Assembly: GCA_030710605.1 (NCBI GenBank)
Contig: CP092872.1
Span: 12,395,475-12,459,474 of the forward strand
DNA: 64,000 bases
Origin: Cordylochernes scorpioides
Lineage: Eukaryota; Arthropoda; Arachnida; Pseudoscorpiones; Chernetidae
Direction of reading: 5' to 3'
Every line of letters begins with the position of its first letter. The first letter of the stretch is position 1. Positions 31,216-40,500 of this stretch are shown here, in pieces. A program made the translations under genes and the position numbers. The notes below the pieces were generated by a model. The model searched no databases and was not told the DNA's origin. It worked only from the letters and a program-made list of their open reading frames with translations.

Positions 31216-32148
31216 ATTATTTTTTAAAATTTTAAAATTTTTTTTTTTTCAAATATAATTATATTTATTCTGAATATAGAGCAATCCATAATATATGTAT
31301 ATTTCAAAAATAAGGATTATTTTTTAAATTATATTCATATATAAATATTTTAAATGATTTTTGAAAATGAATTATTTTAAAAAAATTATATAGGGAAAAT
31401 TATTTTTAATTTCTTATAAATTCATTTGCCTATGAGCATTAAAAAAACATGTGAATAAAAGAAATATTGGAATTGAAGATTTTTTTCAAGTTTTCGGTTT
31501 TTTTTGTGTGTTTATGAACATAAACAAAAACAACACAAGCATTAGATATATCATCTTTGATATAGTAAAGATATAATGAATATTTGTAGAAAATGATATT
31601 TAGTGCCATCTATGGGTGAAAATATAAATTAAAATCATTATTAAAGATATTTATTTATGTATTACCAGTTGAACAAATAAGACACGCTATATCCTATCTG
31701 GATAATTGCGGGTGAATAATTCATATTGTAGTAGAGTAGATGTAACAGAATTATCAAAAAGAAAATACACAATTAAGAAACAGAGAATTAAATAAACATA
31801 TTTACATATTAGACAAACGTTACTACTTTTGCGGGTTAACACACAAAAATGGAATAGACTGGGGCCTACAGTAAGAGTGACTTAAACACAGAAAAAGGTA
31901 CACTCAAAAGTATAACACTAACAACAAAAAGGGGGGAAATAAAAAAAAACACGATTTGTTAAATAAAATAAAAACAATACGTATCTTTTATTTGCAGCGT
32001 TGATAAGGAGCCGACCGGGGTTTCACAGTTATGCGAGGAGGTAACCAGAAAAGCTCACAGAGAACGCTTTAAGCATCTCCACTCGAAAACCACTCCACGA
32101 CTCTGTATTTCGTGTTATATTTAAAAGACAAATTTATAAAACCCACAT
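31216..32148. other. No feature seen
   Basis: AT-rich with homopolymer runs. GAATATAGAGCAATCCAT (31272) is the outer word of the AAAAAGGCATATATTGGATC palindrome family. Confidence 0.5.
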
Positions 32149-32183
32149 TAGATCCCGTGTGGATCTCATGGAATAAAGTCCGC

Positions 32184-32227
32184 CCTAGACTGAAGAGGGC
32201 CATTAGCCAGAAACCATGGTCTCTAGG
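32184..32227 (+). ncRNA. Hammerhead ribozyme 1 of the tandem pair
   Basis: CTGAAGA core at 32190-32196, stem II 32197-32209 with loop CAUUA, GAAA at 32210-32213, CCATGG as a minimal self-complementary stem III, then UC; cleavage after C32221. Stem I has six Watson-Crick pairs (32184-32189 with 32222-32227). One flaw: A at 32209 faces G10.1 where the second copy has C. Confidence 0.8.
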
Positions 32228-32503
32228 TGGACGCTTCTCAGCTTGACAAAACTGGTGTTGTGGATTTGTCACCGACCCGAGGCCGCTAGTTTGCGGTGAC
32301 GGTCAATAGATGGCGTCAGATTCTGACGTTTATTTTGACGGGAGAAGCGCCCATTGCTTCTATAGATTAATTTTCTCCCGGCAAATTTTCCATCTATGTT
32401 TTGCCAATAGATTTGGCCCAGCCAAATTGCCAGCAAAACACCTCTTTGGTAGATTGTGAGGATTCCATTAGATCCTGTGTGGATCTCATGGAATAAAGTC
32501 CAC

Positions 32504-32547
32504 CCTAGACTGACGAGGGCCATTAGCCCGAAACCATGGTCTTTAGG
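32504..32547 (+). ncRNA. Hammerhead ribozyme 2 of the tandem pair
   Basis: CTGACGA core at 32510-32516, stem II GGGC/GCCC (32517-32520, 32526-32529) with loop CAUUA, GAAA at 32530-32533, stem III CC-AU-GG, then UC; cleavage after C32541. Stem I of six pairs including one G-U (32504-32509 with 32542-32547). All conserved bases are canonical. Confidence 0.85.
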
Positions 32548-32814
32548 TGGATGCTTCTCAGTTTGCCAAAGCTGTTGTTGTGGCTTTGTCACCGACCTGC
32601 TAGTTTGCGGCGACGGTCAATAGATGGCGTCTAGCTTTGACGTATATTTTGACGGGAGAGGTTACCTTTGTCTTTGTAGATCAATAGTCTCCCGGCAAAA
32701 TTTCCATCTATATGAATATATCATTCTATAATTATAAAGTAATAACTCGACATCTCTTTATAGGAAATCAAAACATTAAAGCACTAATGTTTCTTTTACT
32801 ATTTCCTTTTTTTA

Positions 32815-33025
32815 TTATCCCTAGTACACGTGGTACAGGCCATGATAATCATGGTGGGTAGTTATCAACTGCTTTTACTGTAAGTTCACCACATGTCTAC
32901 ACATGTGAAAAGCAATTCGAATTTGCACTTACAAATGTGTCAGAGTCCCATTTGGTTACTTGCACTCGCTGGTGGTGTTGGACTTTTGAAAGAATCGGGG
33001 GCCATTGAAGATTTTTTTTTCTTTT
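32815..33025 (-). mobile_element. SINE, head missing
   Basis: Body matches the other SINE copies (TAGTACACGTGGTACAGGCC, CACCACATGTCTACACATG, ACTCGCTGGTGG, AATCGGGGGCCATTGAAG) but stops at a T-run before the tRNA-like head. Confidence 0.6.
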
Positions 33026-33430
33026 AATAGTAAAAGAAACACATTCGTACTTTAATGTGCTTTTTTATATCATATTTTAGTGTTTGTAGAAATTTGTATT
33101 CAACACAAAAATGGTCCTAGTAATGATGATAATATCATATGTTTTCAAAGATAATCCTTTTGAGAATATGATCGGTACACACAATAGTATATGAAAAAAC
33201 GAAAGAAAAGAATAAAAGATTAAAAGATCAGGTGCTGAAATCAAAAATAAAAATGGCATATCCTGACCAGGAGCACATGTGCTTTACAGAAGGCAGAGCG
33301 CCATCTGGTGGAACAGAAATCAACTAAACATTGATTTAGCCTGTTCCCTGATATTTGGCCAATACAATACTATATAGAAAATCATTACTAAATACTAGCC
33401 ATTATGTAAATAGAAATTTTATGTAAATTT
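33026..33430. other. No feature seen
   Basis: AT-rich, with a small GC-rich patch at 33265-33310 that includes GCGCCATCTGGTGG. Confidence 0.45.
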
Positions 33431-33600
33431 GCAGTAAACCCTTGATAAGTGACCACACACCTAACCGATCCCACTTTAGGAAAATCGAAAAATGACCTAA
33501 ACAGATTAATCCAACCTCCAATAAGAGACAACCTCCAGGAGAGACCAGTAGCTATGTTTTAAGCGGTGGTCGCTCATGGGAGGTTCTTGTTTTAATACTT
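33431..33600. mobile_element. Pogo-like MITE relic
   Basis: CAGTAAACCCTTGATAAGTG then GACCACACACCTAACCGATCC, and, in the inverse sense, GCGGTGGTCGCTCATGGGAG, resemble the terminal repeats of pogo/Tigger-type MITEs. The right end is unclear. Confidence 0.4.
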
Positions 33601-33820
33601 GCTTTAAGATTCATAACACATTAATAATTTATATATTTTATTCAATTAAGATTAAAATTACATAAGCATAACATTTAAATATATATATCCTGCCTAACAA
33701 TTCTCTATACTAACCATATAACATTAAGTGATCTATTTACAGTCTTTTTTTGGTCACTGGTCCAATATTTTTATTTTCATAGACCAAATTATGAGATTAA
33801 TTCACAGATGAAAAATATGC

Positions 33821-33972
33821 AAAACAACTGAACAAATATATACATCAATTTAATATTTATTTAAAACAAATGAACAACTATATACATCAATTTAATATTT
33901 ATTTAAAACAAATGAACAACTATATACATCAATTTAATATTTATTTAAAACAAATGAACAACTATATACATC
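33821..33972 (+). repeat. 42-bp tandem repeat, ~3.5 units
   Basis: Unit: AACAAATGAACAACTATATA then CATCAATTTAATATTTATTT. Near-identical units, so recent. The repeated frame is an artefact. Confidence 0.9.
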
Positions 33973-33984
33973 AGTTCTGGTGGT

Positions 33985-34292
33985 GGAGATACTTATCCCA
34001 AGCGCGCCATGATAATCATGATGTGGTAGTAATCAAGTGCTTCTACTGTAAATACACCTCATTTCTACACATGTAGAAAACAGTTCGACTTTTGCATTCA
34101 CAAGAAGCATGCCATAACCCCGTTTGGTTACTTGTACTCGTTGGTGGGTTTGGTGGATTTTTGCTAAAATCCGGGTGGAGGCATTGAAGTAATTTTTTAA
34201 AGAAAAAAGTGTCCATTATGGGATTCGATCCTGAGTCCTAGGTATCTAAAATCAACGACTTTTATCACTCCTTCAACAACCCTCGGAGCCTC
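33985..34292 (-). mobile_element. tRNA-headed SINE
   Basis: Minus-strand head from 34292: GAGGGTTGTTGAAGGAG, GTCGTTGATTTTAG, B-box-like GGATCGAATCCC, followed by the body with AACCAAACGGGG and TAGAAATGAGGTG to ATCATGATTATCATGG. Confidence 0.6.
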
Positions 34293-34355
34293 TAATGTAT
34301 ATGTATATTATATAATCTAAAATTCAAATATTTTATTTTTTTAAAACATGTACAC

Positions 34356-34612
34356 CCATACCTCGCTTTGCGTCGGGGTTACGTTCCAAAAAAATACGAC
34401 TCAAATTGAAACGACGCAAAGTGAAAATATGTAAAGGCGCAATAAAAAAAAGTATTGCCATATTTTAGGGAAAAAAAAAATTAGAGACTCGAATCCAAAA
34501 CAACGCAACTTCGAAAATCTAAAGACGCACAGTGAAAATCAGTAAAAATTAAGCAGCGACGCAACTTCGAAAAAAACGCAAAACGAAACGACGCAAAGAG
34601 AGGTATTGGTAA
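34356..34612. mobile_element. Pogo/Tigger-like MITE, ~255 bp
   Basis: Ends CATACCTCGCTTTGCGTCG and CGACGCAAAGAGAGGTATTG are inverted repeats, with GACGCAAAGTGAAAAT / ACGCAACTTCGAAAA subterminal repeats. No coding sequence. Confidence 0.65.
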
Positions 34613-34865
34613 TTTTATTTTCATCATTGAGATTATTCTTTTATTTTTAAACATAGATTTAGAATACTTTGAAAATTGTTGTAAATATGTATAGTTAACC
34701 TACCTATTTTTAAATTCACGAATATAGGATTCATTTTAAAAATTCTATATTACTGTGAAAAATAATTTCAAGCGTAATTTGCTTCAATAAAATTACTTGA
34801 AAACTTTCTCCATAGATTGTATAAACGATAAAGAAGAGTAAGGAGAAAAGATTTTTATTCAATTA

Positions 34866-34910
34866 AACTTGTGACAAGCTTTCGGGCAGTCACGCCCTTC
34901 AACAGGTAAT
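34866..34910 (-). ncRNA. Hammerhead-like core in left Penelope arm
   Basis: Minus strand: CUGUUGA, A, GGGC-GUGACU-GCCC, GAAA, GCUUGUC, then ACAAG. Stem II and GAAA are sound. The first core reads CUGUUGA where CUGANGA is expected. Confidence 0.5.
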
Positions 34911-35033
34911 AAAAAGAACAATTGACTATTAAAATAGGAAACAAACTGAGCTTTAAACAAAAATGATACAACTGCAGCCTGGCCGCGAGAAAACGTGAAT
35001 TCGGGAAAGTAATGTGAGGTGGGGGGGGGGGGT

Positions 35034-35288
35034 TTATCCGGTTTTTAAGTTAATACATATATCATGATATTGGTTAGGTAAATCTATATGTCGATTAATA
35101 CTGTCATTAGAAATGGATAAAATGGCCTCTATGATTAATCTCTGGTGTTTACTGGGAATGTTATTGTACAAGGTGGTGGGAGAATCTAAATTGAAAGAAT
35201 GGCCAGTATTATGGTTGTGGTTGTATATGAAGGATCTGCGGTCTTTATTATTGATGCACCTACCATGTTCGATCATCCTGATGGCCAC
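35034..35288 (-). pseudogene. GIY-YIG endonuclease C-terminal part (left arm)
   Basis: 84-codon frame, AIRMIEHGRCINNKD ... GHSFNLDSPTTLYNN ... YHDICINLKTG. Nearly identical to the last half of the right-arm copy but lacking the VYS and YIG motifs, because about 210 bp are deleted at the palindrome centre. Confidence 0.75.
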
Positions 35289-35326
35289 GGATCTACAGGT
35301 ATTTCTATGGGCTGTAACCCCTACAG

Positions 35327-35833
35327 TTGAAACCCCTTACAGCCCATAGAAATACCTGTATTTTGCCTTTTTCATCACAATCCGCTACCATATCCCGCAT
35401 GCTTAAATCCCACGGTATCAATACTTATTTTAAAAATAATAGAAGTCTGGTCACCATTCTTAGACATCCCATTACCCGCATACAGAGACCTACCACTATT
35501 CGATCTTCTGGTGGCGCGGTCTATTCAGTCTCATGTAACGATTGTAGTGCAACCTACATAGGTGAGACAGGTAGATCCGTGGCCATCAGGATGATCGAAC
35601 ATGGTAGGTGCATCAATAATAAAGACGGCAGATCCTTCATATACAACCACACCCATAATACTGGCCATTCTTTCAATTTAGATTCTCCCACCACCTTGTA
35701 CAATAACATTCCCAGTAAACACCAGAGATTAATCATAGAGGCCATTTTATCCATTTCTAATGACAGTATTAATCGACATATAGATTTACCTAACCAATAT
35801 CATGATATATGTATTAACTTAAAAACCGGATAA
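35327..35833 (+). pseudogene. Penelope-like GIY-YIG endonuclease domain (right arm)
   Basis: 168-codon frame. VYS at residues 65-67 and YIG at 77-79 are the paired motifs of GIY-YIG nucleases; C70/C73 fit the CxxC finger typical of Penelope endonucleases; R83, R88 and E91-H92 follow, then GHSFN near the usual H-x-F region. In Penelope-like elements this domain follows the RT and nicks the target. Here RT is absent and the first ~20 residues come from the palindrome centre, so the frame is a truncated end, not a whole gene. The TAA at 35831-35833 is the same stop as in the left arm. Confidence 0.8.
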
Positions 35834-35959
35834 ACCCCCTCCCCCCCCCCCCACCTCACATTACTTTCCCGAATTCACGTTTTCTCGCGGCCAGGCTGCA
35901 GTTGTATCATTTTTGTTTAAAGCTCAGTTTGTTTCCTATTTTAATAGTCAATTGTTCTT

Positions 35960-36008
35960 TTTATTACCTGTTGAAGGGCGTGACTGCCCGAAAGCTTGTC
36001 ACAAGTTT
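35960..36008 (+). ncRNA. Hammerhead-like core in right Penelope arm
   Basis: CTGTTGA at 35968-35974, A, GGGC, loop GTGACT, GCCC, GAAA at 35990-35993, GCTTGTC, then ACAAG. Cleavage would be after C36000. Position 6 is U rather than A. Hammerheads in the pLTRs of Penelope-like elements are established. Confidence 0.55.
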
Positions 36009-36176
36009 AATTGAATAAAAATATTTTCTCCTTATACTTCTTTATCGTAATTTGCTTCAAGTTATTCAAAATAAAAACTACTTGATGGGTAAATAATTAT
36101 ATTTCTTTTTTCACGACTGCACCTTCAATTTTCTATATTTTTCAACAACAAAACAAAATATACATAACATGTATAT

Positions 36177-36382
36177 ACTCATGGACAAAACTTAAGGATG
36201 TGGAAAGTTTTTGATATCGCCATTCATCTGTTTTTTTTTTTTTTTTTGGAAAAGACAGAGGCTTTACACTTGGTTATCTCAAGTGTCTTCAATAAAGGTC
36301 ACTGTAATATCTTTTAGAGTTATTGTTTGAAACCCTATATACATGCTAAAAGGTACACCTTCCTTACGTTTATCTATGAGTG
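36177..36382. mobile_element. Tc1-like MITE, ~205 bp
   Basis: CTCATGGACAAAACTTAAGG at the left; CTTCCTTACG..TATCTATGAGTG at the right; inside, a long T-run (36230-36247), GACAGAGG and GTGTCTTCAATAAAGGTCAC. Matches the left half of the 1591 element. Confidence 0.65.
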
Positions 36383-36589
36383 TAGTTGATTCTCTTTATT
36401 ATTTTTCTCTAATGAGTTTGAAAAGATGGTATGATTCATATTTATTATGCAAATATATAAATTCAAAATATATATGTATACAGCCGTGATGCAATAGCGC
36501 TCTATTTTTGCTTAAAAATGTAAACTATTTAAAACGCGCCTATTTAGTAAAAAATTTTAACGACTGTAATAATCTTCTCGGTAATATTT

Positions 36590-36745
36590 AGACGACAAGA
36601 CGAAATAAAAGAAGAAGAGTTTGTTTAATAGACATATATCGATGCAAGCTTTCGGGCGAAAAAGCCTTCTACAGGCGTCATTACGGCGACAAACGATATA
36701 GGTCTATTATAGAAACTCTTCTTCTTTTATTTTGTCTTGTCGTCT
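36590..36745 (-). ncRNA. Hammerhead-like core closed by 52-bp arms
   Basis: The arms 36590-36641 and 36694-36745 are mirror images with few mismatches (AGACGACAAGACGAAATAAA...). The 52-nt centre, on the minus strand, reads GCCUGUAGAAGGC, UUUUUCG, CCCGAAAGCUUGCAU. That is stem II plus GAAA plus a short stem III, with the long arms acting as stem I. Position 6 of the core is U (CUGUAGA). Same CUGUxGA..CCCGAAAGCUUG form as in the Penelope arms. Confidence 0.55.
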
Positions 36746-36884
36746 AAAAAATTTTAAATTTATTTAATACATAAATATTGATTTTTTTAAATTAATAAAA
36801 TGATTTTTACTTTTCTTACTGGAATTATTTCTCGTTGCAGTAAGGTCATAGGAAATTGAGTAAATAAAATCAATATACAAAGTT

Positions 36885-36919
36885 ATTTATATTTTGATAT
36901 TTTGATCCAATATATGCCT

Positions 36920-36950
<31 letters not shown>
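36885..36950. repeat. Half palindrome and (TA)n
   Basis: TTTTGATCCAATATATGCCTTTTTAA is one arm of the family at 11326 (here split: TTTTGATCCAATATATGCC, TTTTTAATTA), followed by about ten TA dinucleotides. Confidence 0.65.
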
Positions 36951-36951
<1 letters not shown>

Positions 36952-37157
36952 GTCACATTCTGCTTATAAATTATTTGTAGATGTAAATTTTACACTGTTA
37001 GGATTTATGTAAATATTTGTAACTATATAAATGAGGCGCGTGATTGAAATAAATTGAGTCAGAAGCTTGCAACGTTTCTTTCTTCATTCACGCTAACAAT
37101 AAGTCCCTGCATATTGGCGTGTGCGAAACCTTAGATACGTTTCATATATATATATAT
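36951..37157. other. Possible solo LTR or LTR end
   Basis: TGTCACATTCTGCTTATAAA at the left, a TATA-like ACTATATAAATGAGGCGCG, then AATAAATTGAGTCAG and a GC-richer 3' portion. The shape is that of an LTR promoter and leader. No partner copy is seen. Confidence 0.3.
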
Positions 37158-37530
37158 TGTCACAGTAATGAAGGTGACGAGTCGTTTGGGTAGAATAAAA
37201 TAATAATTTATTAGATGACTTTAAATAGTTAATAAGTTTGAGGGATAAAAAGAAATAGAGGTAAACTAAGTTAAATGGATAAAAATAATGGTAAATTAAG
37301 GAAGTAATGTCAGAGACCCAAACGGCTGGCTTTCGGCTACACCCCTCAAGATGGCGACTATTGTTTACAAACTTTCCGCCTAGCGCGCCCGCCATCTATC
37401 GGAGCTTAAGTACATAACACTTGCCGAGCTGACAGCGCGCGCCACCTATCGGGGCTTAGGTACATAACATTCGCCAAGCTGCCGATGTATTATTTACAGT
37501 TACAAGCTATGTACATTTTTGGTTATGACA
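37158..37530 (-). repeat. Gypsy 3' LTR
   Basis: 373 bp; same sequence as 42348-42720. Contains GCCATCTATCGG and GCCACCTATCGG words. Confidence 0.92.
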
Positions 37531-37546
37531 TTACTCCCCTTTTCAA
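37531..37546 (-). promoter_or_regulatory. Polypurine tract
   Basis: AAAAGGGGAGTAA on the minus strand immediately before the LTR; primes plus-strand DNA synthesis. Confidence 0.75.
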
Positions 37547-37599
37547 AAATAAGCAGCGACCCGCTGCTTAAAAAAAAAAAAAAATTCTACACTATGTGA

Positions 37600-40500
37600 T
37601 CAGTCCTGTGTTTGTTCTTCTGGGCTTCTGTATGGTTTCATCCGCAGGACGTGGACGATGTCTTTGATATTCCGTTGTCTGGGTCTCCTCTCCAAGGCCT
37701 CTACTTCATAAGTTACTTCAGACAGTTGTCTCACAACTTTATAGGGGCCGAAGTATCTTTTAAGTAGCTTCTCCGACAGTCCTTGTTTACGCACAGGTGT
37801 GTACACCCACACAAGGTCTTCCGTGCGGTACTGGACAGGTCTATGGCTTTTGTCGTATCGAGATTTGTCTTTTTCTTGCGCCTTTAAGATGTTCAAACGG
37901 GCCAGCTGGCGTGCGTCCTCGGCATTTGTGACCAAACTCTCCACGTAGTCTTCCAGATTGGCTTCCTCTCTATACGTCAGGATGGTGTCCAATGGGGTCT
38001 CGACATCGCGTCCGTGTACAAGATAGAAAGGGCTAAACCCGGTGGTTTCCTGTTTGGCGGTGTTATAGGCAAAAGTTACGTAAGGGAGAACTGAATCCCA
38101 GTTTCTTTGGTCTACATCAACATACATAGACAGCATGTCACCAAGTGTCTTGTTGAGTCTCTCGGTCAGGCCATTTGTCTGGGGGTGGTAGGCAGAAGTA
38201 AAGCGATGTGCGGTTCCACAGAGGTTGTTAATATCCCGTATTGTGTGGGATATAAACGTTCGACCTCGGTCTGAAATCAATTCTCTGGGGGCTCCATGTT
38301 TGAGGATCACGTCTTCTACTATAAATTTTCCAACTTCTTCCGAACTTCCATTTGGTATGGCTTTGGTCATAGCATACCTTGTTAGATAGTCTGTCGCGAC
38401 CACGGTCCATTTATTGCCATCGTTCGAGGTAGGGAATCTTCCTAACAAATCTATCCCTATTTTCTCAAAAGGTCGGGATACCGGCGGAATTGGCACAAGT
38501 TGCCCTGGTGGACGTTCGGTAGAACCTTTTCGCCGTTGACATTCTCGACAATGTGCCACATATTGTCGCACAGATCTATGCAAGCCGGGCCAGAAATACT
38601 TTCTTCTAACGCGGTCGTATGTTTTGGCAAATCCCAGGTGTCCCGCCATTGGTGCATCGTGGGCTTCCCTCAAAATGTCAACCCTCATTTGTTTGGGCAC
38701 TACTAAGAGCCAAGGTTTGCCCATGGGATCGTAGTTTTTGCGGTAGAGGATGCCGTCGATTATTTTGTATCCACTTTCACTTTTGGAATCAATTTCCTGA
38801 ATTATTTTTTTGGTCTGGACATCGCTTCTTTGCTCTTTTCTTATGTCGGTAATTGAAGACAATTCTGGTATGTTATCTTCGTTGGATTGGGGGAGAGGAT
38901 TTCTTGAGAGGCAATCCGCATCTTGGTGTCTTTTACCATTCTTATACACAATAGATATGTCGAACTCTTGAAGTCGCAAGGCCCATCTGGCTAGCCTTCC
39001 CGATGGATCCTTTACATTAGCTAGCCAACACAGGGAATGATGGTCGGAGACGACGGTGAAGTGTTTTCCAAACAAATATGGTCTGAACTTGTAAATGGCC
39101 CAAACTACAGCTAGGCATTCCCTCTCCGTCGTGGAATAATTTCTTTCTGCGGCGTTAAGTGTTCTTGATGCATAGGCGATAGGCTTTTCTTTTCCTTCTA
39201 CCAGTTGGGTCAACACTGCTCCGACGCCATATCCACTCGCGTCGGTATGTACAAGTGTCTCAGCATCTTCTTTAAAATGGCCAAGCACAGGATCGGTAGT
39301 TAGGGCTGATTTTAATATTTGGAAAGATTGTTCTTGTTCGTTCGACCAAAAGAACTTCACGTTATTCCTCAGGAGGTCGTGCAACGGCTTTGCTTTATTT
39401 GCAAAATCTTTCACAAATCGCCTGTAATATGAACACAACCCCATGAAGCTTCTTACTTCAGTTGTTGTTTTTGGAGTCGGGAAATTTGTAATTGCTTCGA
39501 TTTTGTCGGGATCAGGGCGAATGCCGCTTTCTGTAACAAGATGTCCTAACACTTTGATTTCTCTTGACCCAAAACGGCACTTCTCATGATTAATACACAA
39601 GCCTGCTTGCTGGATGCATCTGAGAACTTTCCCTAGGCGTTCAATGTGTTCTTTAAAGGATGTAGCATAAACAATTATATCGTCTAAATAACAAAGACAA
39701 ATTGTCCATTTCAATCCTGCTAGTAGCTTGTCCATCATTCTTTCGAATGTTGCCGGTGCGTTGCATAAACCGAAGGGCATCACCCGGAACTCATATAAGC
39801 CATCAGGGGTGATGAAAGCTGTCTTCTCCCGATCTTCCTCGTCGATTTCTATCTGCCAGTATCCTGTACGTAGATCCATGCTGGAAAAGAATTTAGCTCC
39901 TGTTAAGCTATCCAAAACATCATCATTTCTAGGTAAAGGATACACATCCTTTTTGGTGACCTTGTTAAGCTTTCGGTAGTCTACACAAAATCTCCAGGAC
40001 CCATCTTTCTTTTTAACCAAAACTACTGGGGACGACCAAGGACTTTCGGACGGTTGTACAATTCCCATCTTCATCATTTTATCGACTTCACTTTGTATAG
40101 CTCGTCTTTCGACAGGAGACACCCGGTATGGTCGTTGTTTAATAGGACGGCTGTCTGAAGTGTCGATTTTATGTTTCACATTGGAGGTTGTACTGAATGA
40201 TTTTCTATCAAAATCAAAAACCTCTGAGTACTTTTCTAAACATTCTGCAATCATTGACTTTTGTTCTTCGTTTAATCTCTCGTCTACCAGAGATAAGATT
40301 TGTTGGCGTCTATCTTCATTCTTAATGTTTGATTGAGTTTTATCGTCTTCAGCTGTGTCAACACTGTAGATTCCGCTACTTCCAATTTTCCTCAAGTATC
40401 CTACAAGCATACCAGCTGGGATTATTTGATTCTGAGAAGTCCCATTAGTTACCCATATCTCCCCTCTGCCGTGATGGAAGTTAATTATGGATGATGGTAT

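Larger units (their letters stand above)
32149..32708 (+). mobile_element. Retrozyme-like tandem hammerhead element (~1.75 units)
   Basis: Two direct copies beginning at ATTAGATCCCGTGTGGATCT (32149) and ATTAGATCCTGTGTGGATCT (32467), each with a hammerhead ribozyme. The predicted cleavage sites (after 32221 and 32541) delimit a 320-nt monomer. The sequence after each site aligns: TAGGTGGACGCTTCTCAG, GTTGTGG.TTTGTCACCGACC, GCTAGTTTGCGG, GACGGTCAATAGATGGCGTC, TTTTGACGGGAGA, CTCCCGGCAAA. No protein is encoded. This is the layout of retrozymes: noncoding, circular-RNA-producing repeats bounded by hammerheads and mobilised by other retroelements. Confidence 0.8.
34788..36045. mobile_element. Penelope-like element, head-to-head inverted fragments, 15-bp target duplication
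   Basis: A palindrome (34826-36047) in which both arms carry the 3' part of a Penelope-like element: GIY-YIG coding sequence, a G-run (35023 / C-run 35841), then a pLTR-like tail with a hammerhead-like core. CGTAATTTGCTTCAA occurs at 34773-34787 and 36046-36060, a 15-bp target duplication. The RT part is missing. The arms meet in a smaller perfect palindrome (CAGGTATTTCTATGGGCTGT and its mirror, about 35294-35357). Inverted 5'-truncated ends are a known Penelope insertion outcome. Confidence 0.75.

Noticed and set aside
37093-37395. 100-codon frame crossing the Gypsy LTR (also 42289-42585)
   Set aside because: Lies in both LTR copies and matches no protein; it overlaps the LTR ends and is not a gene.
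38228-38852. Small frames on both strands inside pol
   Set aside because: Shadows of the 1134-codon pol frame.
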